A model generated the notes under the pieces. It was not told where the DNA came from. It was given only the letters and a program-made list of their open reading frames with translations, and searched no databases. A program made the translations under genes and the position numbers. A stretch of 64,000 bases of DNA from NCBI GenBank assembly GCA_016787705.1, contig JAEUTP010000008.1, positions 558,001 through 622,000 of the forward strand, written 5' to 3'. Shown here piece after piece: positions 8,666-16,886 of this stretch; the stretch's first letter is position 1, and every line of letters begins with the position of its first letter. The DNA comes from Bacteroidia bacterium (GTDB taxonomy: Bacteria; Bacteroidota; Bacteroidia; B-17B0; Aurantibacillaceae).

Positions 8666-9679
8666 TTACGACCAAACTTTAGTCCCCTCCGTACAATTTG
8701 TACAAATATCTATCTGATCTCTGCTCTTTAATATAGAACGGCGGAAATTATTGTAGGATTCTGAGAACCAAATGCTCTCAAAAGTATCTTTTTCTAAATT
8801 ACCCAGTTTGTATTTGGCATCTTTATCAAAACAGCAGGGCACAATTTTACCATCCCATGTAATTACACAGCCCTGCCACATGCGCCAGCACTGGTTCAAT
8901 AATTTATTTTTTAATTCAAATTTGCCGGATGGGTTTTTTTTGTAGCGGGCGTATTCTTCCTGTTCGGGTATAAGATCGTGGCCATTCTCAAAATCATAGA
9001 TCTGCGCCGTTTTTATTTTCACTTCGTCAACCCCTAATTCTTTTCCCAATTTTTTTACGGCTTCTATTTGATGCTCGTTGGTTTTAAATACTACAAATTG
9101 CCAAACAACGTGCGGTGAACTGCTTTTCAACAGCTTTTTTTGTTTTAAGATGGTTTTGGTGCCTTCAATTACTTTATCAAAATGTCCGCCAATACGATAT
9201 TTTTCATAAACTTCCTGCGTAATACCGTCAACAGAGATTATTAATTTATCCAATTTGCTTTCAATAGTCTTTTTTGCATTTTCCTCCGTTAAATAATGTG
9301 CATTGGTGCTGGTAATTGTAAAAACATTGTTTTGATTAGCAAAACTCACCATTTTTAAAAAGTCAGGATTCAAATATGGCTCGCCTTGAAAATAAAATGT
9401 AAGGCTATGCAAATGTTTTTTAGTTTGAAGAATGATCTTTTCAAATAATTGGTTTTGCAGCATACCGGTTGGGCGGGTAAATTCACGCAAGCCACTCGGG
9501 CATTGCGGGCAACGTAAATTACAGCTGGTGGTTGGTTCAATACTTATAAAAAAAGGCAAAGCAGTTTGCACAGGTTTATTTATTAAACGCGAATAATAAA
9601 AACCACAAGCCAGCTTTATAAAGTTGTATATTTTATAAAACGACAGTTTTTTTAATATTTTAAGATAATAGCTTATCAC
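8666..9679 (-). CDS. Radical SAM protein with SPASM domain
   Basis: 337 residues from a GTG start at 9679. The radical SAM motif CNLRCPQC gives the 4Fe-4S ligands C53, C57 and C60. The C-terminal segment has further Cys residues (NQCWRMWQGC, VPCCFDKD, ICTNC) typical of a SPASM domain with auxiliary Fe-S clusters, together with the usual GKIVPCC and GNL..D.F..IW motifs. Such enzymes often modify peptides or sugars. No candidate precursor peptide is visible next to it, and the flanking genes are unrelated, so the substrate is unknown. Similar stand-alone SPASM proteins are common in this phylum. Confidence 0.85.
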   Translation of the reverse strand: MISYYLKILKKLSFYKIYNFIKLACGFYYSRLINKPVQTALPFFISIEPTTSCNLRCPQCPSGLREFTRPTGMLQNQLFEKIILQTKKHLHSLTFYFQGEPYLNPDFLKMVSFANQNNVFTITSTNAHYLTEENAKKTIESKLDKLIISVDGITQEVYEKYRIGGHFDKVIEGTKTILKQKKLLKSSSPHVVWQFVVFKTNEHQIEAVKKLGKELGVDEVKIKTAQIYDFENGHDLIPEQEEYARYKKNPSGKFELKNKLLNQCWRMWQGCVITWDGKIVPCCFDKDAKYKLGNLEKDTFESIWFSESYNNFRRSILKSRDQIDICTNCTEGTKVWS

Positions 9680-9737
9680 GGCAGTAAGTAAAGATATGCT
9701 TTAATCGAATAATGTTTTACTTTTACAGCGTTAATTA

Positions 9738-11375
9738 ATGGCAAAGCAGTCTGCAAAAATACTTTTAGCGGTTCTTTTTATTCTTTTATTAGAAAGATGT
9801 GCCCAAATTGGAACATTAAGTGGTGGCGTTCGCGATACCACTCCGCCAAAATTAGTGGAAGCCATTCCTGCCAATAAAACTGTAAATTTTAATTCAAGCC
9901 AGGTAATTTTAAAATTTGATGAGCATATAAAGTTAGCCGATCTGCCGAATCAATTAATAATATCGCCCAAACTTGGTTTTGATCCGGATATTTCGACCGA
10001 TGGAAAAAAACTGATCATTAATTTTAATAAAGAACCACTTTTACCAAACACCACTTACCGTTTTTATTTTGGTAAAGCCATTATTGATATGACTGAAGCC
10101 AATGCGCTTCAAAATTTTGAATATGTGTTCTCAACCGGAAATAATATTGATTCACTCAGGATAAAAGGCATTGTACTCAATGCGTTTAATAATAAACCGG
10201 AAAAAGATATAATAATAGGTTTGTATAATAAAGTAGAAGATGTAGATAGCTTACCTTATAAAAAAACACCGAACTATATTACAAGAACAAGCGAAAGTGG
10301 TGAATTTACATTTGGTAATCTACCACATGCTATATATAAGGTATATGCATTAGCCGATAAGAATAAGAATTATATGTATGATGGCGATATTGAAAGCATA
10401 GCATTTAATGATTCGGCACTTGAATTAAGTTCAGATACAAGCATTAAGCTTAAGTTATTTAAAGAAGAAGCGCCAAAAGCATTCATTAAAAAAATAAATT
10501 CGCCTTATTATGGTTTTAGCCAGGTTATTTTGAATAAAAAAAGCATTTTAAGTTTAGAAACATTTAATAAAGAAGATGCAAAGAACATTTTTGAAACAAA
10601 TGTGGGTAAGGAAAAAGATACTTTATCTTTTTATTACAAAAATTTAAAAGATACGCTGGCTTTGTTGGTTAAAAATGTATCCTTTAAAAAAACAGACACA
10701 GTTAAGGTTCAATTACCCAAATTAAGTTTGGTTAAACGTAAATTTAATTTTAGTACTAACGCTGCAACAGGTAATTTACCTATTAATACAGCACTCCGAC
10801 TTACTTTTTTAAGCTGGATGGATACTTCAAAAACAGATCTTAGTACACTTAAACTTACAAGTAAGAAGGATAGTTTGATACAAGAGCAACCATTAAAATA
10901 CAAATGGATAAATATTAACACGCTCGAAATTGGCAACAAACTTAAACAAGGCATGAATTATTCGTTAAAAACAGACACAAGCACTTTTTTTGATATGAAT
11001 GGTAACAAAAATGATAGTTCATTGATCAATTTTCAAACTCAAAGTGAAAATGAACTTGGAAAATTGACCTTAAAACTGCTTTTTAATAAAAAGCAAGGTT
11101 ATTTAGTACAAGTTGTAAATGATCAGGAACAAATCATCAGAGAACAATTTGTTACATTCAGTTTGTCTGGCACTAACGCTGTAAGTATTGATTTTACTAA
11201 CATTACACCGGGTACATACAAAATAAAAATTGTGTTTGATACGAACGAAAATAAAAAATGGGATACCGGCGATCTTAATTTGAAAATTCAACCTGAACAC
11301 GTTTTTATTCATCCAAAACCAATAAAAGTTTTAGCAGATTGGGAAATTGAAGAAGAAATTTTGATCAAAGAATAA
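9738..11375 (+). CDS. Ig-like domain lipoprotein (SbsA/Big_5 type)
   Basis: 545 residues. The N-terminus has a hydrophobic segment and a lipobox-like LLERC, with Cys at residue 21, followed by the AQIGTLSGG...DTTPPK segment typical of a Bacteroidota lipoprotein family. Next comes a bacterial Ig-like domain (about 35-135) with the phrase NTTYRFYFGKAI, then a carboxypeptidase-like/prealbumin-like domain with GEFTFGNLP and YKVYALADKNKNYMYD. A second beta-rich half ends with GTYKIKIVFDTNENKKWDTGD, a metal-binding-like turn. It probably lies in the outer membrane. The function of the family is not established. It stands alone. Confidence 0.8.
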   Translation: MAKQSAKILLAVLFILLLERCAQIGTLSGGVRDTTPPKLVEAIPANKTVNFNSSQVILKFDEHIKLADLPNQLIISPKLGFDPDISTDGKKLIINFNKEPLLPNTTYRFYFGKAIIDMTEANALQNFEYVFSTGNNIDSLRIKGIVLNAFNNKPEKDIIIGLYNKVEDVDSLPYKKTPNYITRTSESGEFTFGNLPHAIYKVYALADKNKNYMYDGDIESIAFNDSALELSSDTSIKLKLFKEEAPKAFIKKINSPYYGFSQVILNKKSILSLETFNKEDAKNIFETNVGKEKDTLSFYYKNLKDTLALLVKNVSFKKTDTVKVQLPKLSLVKRKFNFSTNAATGNLPINTALRLTFLSWMDTSKTDLSTLKLTSKKDSLIQEQPLKYKWININTLEIGNKLKQGMNYSLKTDTSTFFDMNGNKNDSSLINFQTQSENELGKLTLKLLFNKKQGYLVQVVNDQEQIIREQFVTFSLSGTNAVSIDFTNITPGTYKIKIVFDTNENKKWDTGDLNLKIQPEHVFIHPKPIKVLADWEIEEEILIKE

Positions 11376-11659
11376 AAAAAATACTTTTGGGTTTTTTGAA
11401 CGACTTTTTAAAAATTAAACTACTTGTTTTGATCATGAATATCATAGACGCTCTGCAATACCAGTAAAATCAATATATACAAAGCATCATAAAATTTTCA
11501 AAACGCTTAAATATCCATATTGTAATTAATAATTCGGGATTTAAATCTCGCTATTAACAATTTCAACAAATCAATGTTGAAAAAATAACCCTTTAATAAT
11601 TAGATAACAATAAAAAATTTATTTACTTCGTATCAACAAATCTCAAAAACAAAAAAACC

Positions 11660-11809
11660 ATGGCAAAAAAAGCAACAGCTAAAAAAGCTACAGCAAAAAA
11701 AAGCGCTCCTAAAAAAGCAGCTAAAAAAGGTGCAAAAAAGGCAGCTAAAAAAGCTCCTAAAAAAGCAGCTAAGAAAAAAACTGCAAAAAAAGCAGCTAAG
11801 AAAAAATAA
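11660..11809 (+). CDS. Histone H1-like lysine/alanine-rich protein, 49 residues
   Basis: ATG at 11660 and TAA at 11807-11809. The protein consists almost only of repeated KKA(A/T/P) units: MAKKATAKKATAKK then APKKAAKK-type repeats, with no acidic or aromatic residue. This resembles the C-terminal tail of eukaryotic H1 and the bacterial H1-like nucleoid proteins (HctB/AlgP tail type), so I infer DNA or RNA binding in the nucleoid. A strong terminator begins 8 nt after the stop, so it is a single-gene transcript. The 284-nt upstream gap is AT-rich, with a small hairpin near 11561-11583, and may hold its promoter. Such repeats expand and contract easily, so length may differ among relatives. Confidence 0.75.
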   Translation: MAKKATAKKATAKKSAPKKAAKKGAKKAAKKAPKKAAKKKTAKKAAKKK

Positions 11810-11816
11810 GAAAGAG

Positions 11817-11841
11817 CCCCGCAGAAGCGGGGTTTTTTTTT
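11817..11841 (+). terminator. Rho-independent terminator after the H1-like gene
   Basis: Stem CCCCGC / GCGGGG with loop AGAA, followed by nine T residues. It begins 8 nt after the stop codon. Confidence 0.93.
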
Positions 11842-11923
11842 GCCCTTTATTTTTGTGTCCTGCAAAAATTAATCATCTCAAAATTTAATTTATATTTACA
11901 CTATTATTAAAAATAAAAAAGAG

Positions 11924-12454
11924 ATGAAAAAACTAATCAACTTATTATCCATTGCCGTTGTAGCAGCAACCATAACTTCTTGTGGTGGCAAAAAAGCAGA
12001 ACAAGAAGCCATAGTTGCCCCACAAGGCATGAATGTTTTAGACCTTAGCAGATTTGGAAAACCATTTGCCATTTTTGTACCGGATACCGTTGCTGCAAAA
12101 TTAGAAATCATTGAACAATCTTCGGGTTCGTTAGATATTAAAGTAGGGACCGGTTTTGCCATTACAATTAATGAGCAGGCAGCAGATCTTGATCTTAAGA
12201 AAAAAGACATTAAAGAAGACGAAGTTTTAAAATTCAAAAACTATGTTGTTGAAGAGCCAAACGCTATTTTTTGGGAAAGTGAGATCGTTAAACCTGAATT
12301 TCATTTTGTAGTTAACCAAAAAATTGGAACTACCGACTATTGCATTGAAGATCTTAAAAGTACAGATGCTGAACCTTTTGATAAAGCAACCGCTCAAAAA
12401 ATGTTCGACAGTGCAAAAGCTATCAAAGAAATTAAAAAAGAAGAAAAATCATAA
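11924..12454 (+). CDS. Hypothetical small lipoprotein
   Basis: 176 residues. The signal sequence ends in a lipobox-like TITSC, with Cys at residue 20, followed by GGKK and a Glu-rich linker, which fits an exported lipoprotein. The remainder is a mixed alpha/beta domain without a motif I recognise; it contains ISRFGKPFAIF-like and LDIKVGTGFAITI segments and a Lys/Glu-rich tail. It sits between two terminators, so it is transcribed alone. No function can be assigned from sequence or neighbours. Confidence 0.75.
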   Translation: MKKLINLLSIAVVAATITSCGGKKAEQEAIVAPQGMNVLDLSRFGKPFAIFVPDTVAAKLEIIEQSSGSLDIKVGTGFAITINEQAADLDLKKKDIKEDEVLKFKNYVVEEPNAIFWESEIVKPEFHFVVNQKIGTTDYCIEDLKSTDAEPFDKATAQKMFDSAKAIKEIKKEEKS

Positions 12455-12473
12455 TTATTATATAATTCAAAGA

Positions 12474-12507
12474 AAAAGCCGCTCTATTATCCAGAACGGC
12501 TTTTTTT
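12474..12507 (+). terminator. Rho-independent terminator after the lipoprotein gene
   Basis: AAAAGCCG (12474-12481) pairs with CGGCTTTT (12497-12504) across a 15-nt loop, and a T-run follows. It lies about 20 nt after the stop at 12454. Confidence 0.8.
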
Positions 12508-12742
12508 ATTTACGCGCCTTTAAAAAACCAGCTATATGCGTTGCACCTCAAATCACTCCCGATAGTTCTGGGTACATTGATGAGAACATAAACTTCGGTT
12601 TTAATTTTTTGGGCGCCTTGATAACTGCCTTTTTAAAGATACTTTGATACTCTGGCGCTATTAACAATACGAACGAATTATTAACACAATACTAATCCTT
12701 AAAAAGTTTTTCTAATATTTGTTCCCAGTCAAACTTATTATT

Positions 12743-13078
12743 ATGTCAGAAGAACTTGAAAAAAATGAAAGTGGAGATCTGTTCTCAAAATCTGTAAGGG
12801 CGGGAAAGCGTACTTATTTTTTTGATGTAAAGAGCACTCGTGGAAATGATTACTACCTAACAATTACTGAAAGTAAAAAACGTTTTGGTACTGATGGTAA
12901 ATTCAGCTATGAAAAACATAAGATCTTCCTATATAAAGAAGACTTTGAAAAATTTGTAGAAGGATTGAATGAAGCTGTTGCGCACATTAAAGAAAACGCA
13001 CCAGAAATTGAACCTAGAAAAGAACACAATAACGAGTCAACAAGTTCTGAAGTGAATTTTGAAGACCTTGGAAAATAA
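12743..13078 (+). CDS. DUF3276 / PUR-alpha-like nucleic-acid-binding protein
   Basis: 111 residues from ATG at 12743 (a longer frame begins at a weak upstream codon). The core, with VRAGKRTYFFDVKSTRGNDY, then LTITESKKRF and HKIFLYKEDFEKF, is the bacterial PUR-alpha fold, which in characterised members binds single-stranded DNA or RNA. The acidic, low-complexity C-terminus (NESTSSEVNFEDLGK) looks disordered. It is likely a cytoplasmic single-stranded nucleic acid-binding regulator, and the family is widespread in Bacteroidota and spirochaetes. It is followed by a terminator and a convergent hydrolase gene. Confidence 0.85.
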   Translation: MSEELEKNESGDLFSKSVRAGKRTYFFDVKSTRGNDYYLTITESKKRFGTDGKFSYEKHKIFLYKEDFEKFVEGLNEAVAHIKENAPEIEPRKEHNNESTSSEVNFEDLGK

Positions 13079-13105
13079 AAATAAACCTAAACACACAAAC
13101 GAAAG

Positions 13106-13131
13106 ACGGGTCTCAAAAGGATCCGTTTTTT
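13106..13131 (+). terminator. Terminator between convergent genes
   Basis: ACGGGTC (13106-13112) pairs with GATCCGT (13120-13126), including one G-U pair, and is followed by six T residues. It overlaps by two bases the stop of the convergent SGNH hydrolase gene. Confidence 0.75.
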
Positions 13132-13807
13132 ATTTTAATAAGATCAATGTTTCTTTTAAAATTAGTTTTTCCCACAAGGCATATTCCTTCGCAGAGGGAT
13201 GTAGCCCGTCGGCTGCTACCAAACTTGCATCATTTTTCATGCCTTTCGAAAGATCATAAATATCTACCAAAGGTAAATTGCGTTTTTTGGCCTCGGCAAT
13301 TATTACGGCATTAAATTCAGCAATTCCTTTTCCAATATCTCTACCGTTACCATAATTTTTACCCTGTGGCGTAACACCAAAATCAGGTATAGTAATTAAA
13401 ATAACTTTTTGCTTATCTGGTATTGTTTTTTGCACCTCATCCAGTATAAATACCAGGTTTTTTGTAAAAGCCTCTTTTGAAATACCCCTCACCCAATCGT
13501 TAACGCCAATTAATACTGTAACAAAATCTGGCTTTAATTTTTTTACCAAAGGCAATTCATTATCAATAAGGTTTTGGGTACTAAAACCGTTTCGTGCCGG
13601 GTTATCCAATAATTTACACTCTATTTTGTTTTCATATAAATGATTAGTTAAAATTACCGGCCACGATTCTTTTTCTGTTGCTCCGGTACATATAGTATAA
13701 GAATCGCCCAGGGGCAGATACTTAATTGTTTTAGGTGGTTGCATTTTAAAAGCTGCAAAGATTAAAATAATTAAAAGTAAGATCTGGTAAATGTATTTAC
13801 GTTGCAT
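13130..13807 (-). CDS. SGNH/GDSL-family esterase (lysophospholipase L1-like)
   Basis: 225 residues. A single N-terminal hydrophobic segment (about 6-20) is an anchor or uncleaved signal, so the enzyme acts in the periplasm or at the membrane. The catalytic blocks are in the usual order: GDS (34-36, Ser36 nucleophile), the Gly/Asn of oxyanion block GVND (101-104), and DGLH (199-202) with the Asp-x-x-His dyad. The spacing matches thioesterase I/lysophospholipase L1. The likely reaction is hydrolysis of an acyl ester, substrate unknown. It is transcribed alone, divergent from pabA/trpG. Confidence 0.88.
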   Translation of the reverse strand: MQRKYIYQILLLIILIFAAFKMQPPKTIKYLPLGDSYTICTGATEKESWPVILTNHLYENKIECKLLDNPARNGFSTQNLIDNELPLVKKLKPDFVTVLIGVNDWVRGISKEAFTKNLVFILDEVQKTIPDKQKVILITIPDFGVTPQGKNYGNGRDIGKGIAEFNAVIIAEAKKRNLPLVDIYDLSKGMKNDASLVAADGLHPSAKEYALWEKLILKETLILLK

Positions 13808-13890
13808 ACACTAATTTACGAACAAACACTTATTTTGGATTTAAGTTCAAAACAAAAGCCTTTCTAAAAATAACTACCTTTATACCACGA

Positions 13891-14457
13891 ATGAAACTTT
13901 TAATACTTGATAATTATGACAGTTTTACTTACAATCTGGCTCATTTGGTTGAAAAAGTAAGCGATATACATTTTGATATAATTAAAAATGATAAAATAAG
14001 CATTGAAGAAGTAAATAAGTATACAAAGATCATGCTTTCGCCCGGACCTGGTTTGCCAAAAGTTGCGGGTATAATGCCGGAGTTGATCAAAAAATACCAT
14101 CCTACAAAAAACATTTTAGGCGTTTGTTTAGGTTTGCAGGCAATTAGCGAGTATTTTAATTCGCCGCTAAAAAATCTGGAGACAGTTTTTCATGGTCTGG
14201 CTACTCCTATTAGTATTTTAGAAAAAGATCTGCTTTTTAAAGATTGCCCCACACGTTTTAATGTAGGCCGTTATCACTCATGGGTAGTTGATGAAACAAA
14301 AATACATTCCGATCTTATTATCACCGCAAAGGATGATCAGGGAAAAATTATGGCAGCTCGTCATAAAAAATTTAACGTAAGCGGCGTGCAATTTCATCCT
14401 GAATCTATTCTTTCAGAGTATGGGGAAACTATTATTAAAAATTGGTTAAATTCCTAA
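13891..14457 (+). CDS. pabA: Glutamine amidotransferase subunit of anthranilate / aminodeoxychorismate synthase
   Basis: 188 residues, a complete class I glutamine amidotransferase. It begins LILDNYDSFTYNL, has the PGPG segment, nucleophile Cys79 in GVCLGLQAI, and His169 and Glu171 in the QFHPES motif near the C-terminus. It releases ammonia from glutamine for a chorismate-using partner. The partner (TrpE or PabB) is not in the window, so TrpG and PabA cannot be separated by sequence alone. Two chorismate-pathway genes (aroB, aroA) follow, which suits either role. An intergenic repeat separates it from aroB. Confidence 0.85.
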   Translation: MKLLILDNYDSFTYNLAHLVEKVSDIHFDIIKNDKISIEEVNKYTKIMLSPGPGLPKVAGIMPELIKKYHPTKNILGVCLGLQAISEYFNSPLKNLETVFHGLATPISILEKDLLFKDCPTRFNVGRYHSWVVDETKIHSDLIITAKDDQGKIMAARHKKFNVSGVQFHPESILSEYGETIIKNWLNS

Positions 14458-14543
14458 CCACAAAGAACACGAAGTTTTTCACTAAGTACGCCAAGAAAAA
14501 ATTTCTTCGTGCACATTGTGCCTTCTTAGTGCACTTTGTGGTT
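14456..14543. repeat. Imperfect inverted repeat, CCACAAAG/CACTAAG family
   Basis: The left side starts AACCACAAAGAACACGAAG with CACTAAG downstream. The right side ends CTTAGTGCACTTTGTGGTT, its approximate reverse complement. The repeat fills the gap between pabA/trpG and aroB and reaches the stop codon of the former. Related words occur at 43149-43186. Confidence 0.7.
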
Positions 14544-14574
14544 AAGCGTTCGAATATTATTCTTAATTTTAACC

Positions 14575-15633
14575 ATGCCTGTTATAAAATCATTAGGATA
14601 TAACATTACTATTGGAAAAGACGCGTTAAAAAAACTCTCTGCTTTTTTAAAAAGCGCTAAATATTCGTCCCATTTTATTATTTGCGATGAAAATACGATT
14701 CAATTTTGCCTTCCAACTTTAATAATGACTTGTCCTTCATTACAAGAAGCCGAAATTATTGAACTGGAAAGTGGTGAAGAAAGCAAGTCTTTAGATTTTA
14801 GCGCCCATATCTGGCAAACATTAATTGAAAATAAGGCCGATAAAAATTCACTGATCATTAATTTGGGTGGTGGTGTGGTAAGTGATCTTGGTGGTTTTTG
14901 CGCATCAACCTACAAAAGAGGGATTGATTTTATAAATATACCAACCTCTTTATTGGCCATGGCCGACGCCAGCGTGGGCGGAAAAACGGGAATTGATTTC
15001 GCAGGTTTAAAAAATTCTATTGGCACATTTGCACAACCAAAAGCTGTTTTTGTATATCCTGACTTTTTAAAGACACTACCTCAACGCCATTATAAAAATG
15101 GCCTGGCCGAAGTTTTTAAAATAGCCTTAATATCTGATAAAGCTTTTTGGGGTGTTTTAAGAAATCTAAGACCTGATCATAATTCAGAACAATTACTTAC
15201 AAAAAGTATTACTTTAAAAAATAAGATCGTTTTAAAAGATCCTTTTGATAAAGGAACACGTAAAATCTTAAACTTTGGCCACACCATTGGCCATGCCATT
15301 GAATCGCTTTTATTAGGAACACCTAACGAATTATTACACGGGGAAGCCATTGTTATTGGCATGTTGGTTGAAACGCACATTGCCTTCCAAAAAAAATTGA
15401 TTTCAAAAAAAGAGTTGGAAGAAGTGACATCAACACTTAAAAAAACATTTGAAACTACTAAAATTGAATTGGCGCTTGGTACTGTTTTAGAATTATTAAA
15501 AAATGATAAGAAGACCTCTAAAAACAAGTTCCGCTTTGCTTTGATAAATAAAATAGGCACTGCAAAATTTGATGTGGAAGTGAACGATACACATGTCAAA
15601 AAAGCATTCGACCATTACAATACCAGTATTTAA
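14575..15633 (+). CDS. aroB: 3-dehydroquinate synthase
   Basis: 352 residues from ATG at 14575; the upstream in-frame extension comes from the repeat and is not plausible protein. It has the AroB signature LGGGVVSDLGGFCASTYKRG, NIPTSLLAMADASVGGKTG and the metal-ligand segments NGLAEVFK, NFGHTIGHA and LHGEA. It is an NAD-dependent, metal-dependent cytoplasmic enzyme converting DAHP to 3-dehydroquinate, step two of the shikimate pathway. aroA begins inside its stop codon (TAATG), so translation is probably coupled. Confidence 0.95.
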   Translation: MPVIKSLGYNITIGKDALKKLSAFLKSAKYSSHFIICDENTIQFCLPTLIMTCPSLQEAEIIELESGEESKSLDFSAHIWQTLIENKADKNSLIINLGGGVVSDLGGFCASTYKRGIDFINIPTSLLAMADASVGGKTGIDFAGLKNSIGTFAQPKAVFVYPDFLKTLPQRHYKNGLAEVFKIALISDKAFWGVLRNLRPDHNSEQLLTKSITLKNKIVLKDPFDKGTRKILNFGHTIGHAIESLLLGTPNELLHGEAIVIGMLVETHIAFQKKLISKKELEEVTSTLKKTFETTKIELALGTVLELLKNDKKTSKNKFRFALINKIGTAKFDVEVNDTHVKKAFDHYNTSI

Positions 15634-16886
15634 TGTTATTATTAAAAGCTCCTGAACATATTTTAAATTCAACTGTTCAACTTTCAGGTTCTAAAAGTAT
15701 TAGTAATCGTTTATTAATTCTTAAGCAAGTTTTAGGCCTAAATACCCGGCTAGAAAATATTTCTACTTCAGAAGATACCCAACATTTGCAAAAGGCTTTA
15801 CAACAAATAATAAACAGAACAGCCACTTCAATAGATATTGGGCACGCCGGAACAGACATGCGTTTTTTAACTGCTTACCTTTCAATTACAGAAGGAAATT
15901 GGACTTTAACAGGATCTGACCGCATGAAGCAACGGCCTATTGGTGAGTTGGTAAATGCGTTAAGACTTTTAGGTGCAGATATTTCTTACCTGGAAAAAGA
16001 AAATTTTCCACCATTAAAAATAAACGGCAAAAAATTAAAAGGCGGTAAAATTGAAATAGACGGTAGCATTAGCAGTCAGTTTATTTCTGCTTTATTACTG
16101 ATAGCTCCCAAATTTGAAAATGGATTAGAGTTGACATTGAAAAACGAGATCGTTTCGTGGCCCTATATTTTAATGACATTAGATCTTTTAAGCGAATTTG
16201 GAATGAAAGTTTCTACGGTTTTAAATACTATTAATGTTCTAACTACACAAAACAAGAAACAGGAAACAAGAAACAAGACTTTTTTTGTTGAGTCTGACTG
16301 GTCGGCCGCTTCGTACTGGTACAGTTTAATAGCATTAAGTAAAAATGGAACAGTTATATTAAATGGCTTAAGTAAATCGTCCTCGCAAGGAGATTCTGTT
16401 TTACCTGAAATTTATAAAGAACTTGGCGTTTCATCTCATTTTAAAGATGATCAACTTATTCTTACAAAAAGCAAAAACATTACAAAGCACTTTATATACA
16501 ATTTTACAAATTGCCCTGACCTTGCACAAACAGTTGCCGTAACATGTTTAGGTTTAGGAATAAAAGCAGAATTAACCGGCTTAAAAACATTAAAAATAAA
16601 AGAAACAGATAGGATCTTAGCTTTAAAAAACGAGTTGGAAAAGTTTGGAGCTGAAGTTAGTGTTACAGAAAATTCTATTGGAATAAATGACAAAAGACTC
16701 AGGATTCAAGACACACTAGTCAATATTAACACGTACAACGATCACAGGATGGCTATGAGCTTTGCCCCACTTGCATTGGTTTTCGGGCCGTTGGGTATTA
16801 ATGATCCGGGGGTGGTTGCCAAATCCTATCCTTTATTTTGGGAAGATTTGAAATCAGTGGGTTTTAGTGTAAATTTGCAGCCATAA
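15633..16886 (+). CDS. aroA: 5-enolpyruvylshikimate-3-phosphate synthase
   Basis: 417 residues. The N-terminal SGSKSISNR block binds shikimate-3-phosphate and PEP. The AGTDMRFLTA and GSDRMKQRPIG segments, the SSQFISALL block, DWSAASYWY and the C-terminal KETDRI...YNDHRMAM block are all present and in order. It makes EPSP from shikimate-3-phosphate and PEP. The start overlaps the aroB stop by one base and tatC starts directly after its stop. Around residues 207-216 the expected loop is replaced by a Gln/Lys/Asn/Arg-rich stretch encoded by a purine-rich repeat (16251-16279). It lies in a loop, so activity may well be kept. Confidence 0.93.
   Translation: MLLLKAPEHILNSTVQLSGSKSISNRLLILKQVLGLNTRLENISTSEDTQHLQKALQQIINRTATSIDIGHAGTDMRFLTAYLSITEGNWTLTGSDRMKQRPIGELVNALRLLGADISYLEKENFPPLKINGKKLKGGKIEIDGSISSQFISALLLIAPKFENGLELTLKNEIVSWPYILMTLDLLSEFGMKVSTVLNTINVLTTQNKKQETRNKTFFVESDWSAASYWYSLIALSKNGTVILNGLSKSSSQGDSVLPEIYKELGVSSHFKDDQLILTKSKNITKHFIYNFTNCPDLAQTVAVTCLGLGIKAELTGLKTLKIKETDRILALKNELEKFGAEVSVTENSIGINDKRLRIQDTLVNINTYNDHRMAMSFAPLALVFGPLGINDPGVVAKSYPLFWEDLKSVGFSVNLQP
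16251..16279 (+). repeat. In-frame AAACAAG/AAACAGG repeat inside aroA
   Basis: Four heptamer-like units (ACAAGAA, ACAGGAA, ACAAGAA, ACAAGA) occur in tandem within the aroA reading frame, encoding NKKQETRNK. The tract differs from the surrounding codon use and looks like an intergenic-type repeat accepted inside a coding region. Confidence 0.7.

Noticed and set aside
11623..11865. Minus-strand open frame of 80 residues rich in Phe/Ala/Leu over the H1-like gene
   Set aside because: It is the antisense of AAAAAGC-type Lys/Ala codons; the composition follows from the repeat and its end runs across the terminator.
12324..12647. Plus-strand open frame of 107 residues after the small lipoprotein gene
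   Set aside because: It overlaps the lipoprotein gene in another frame and reads through the terminator; no plausible start or domain.
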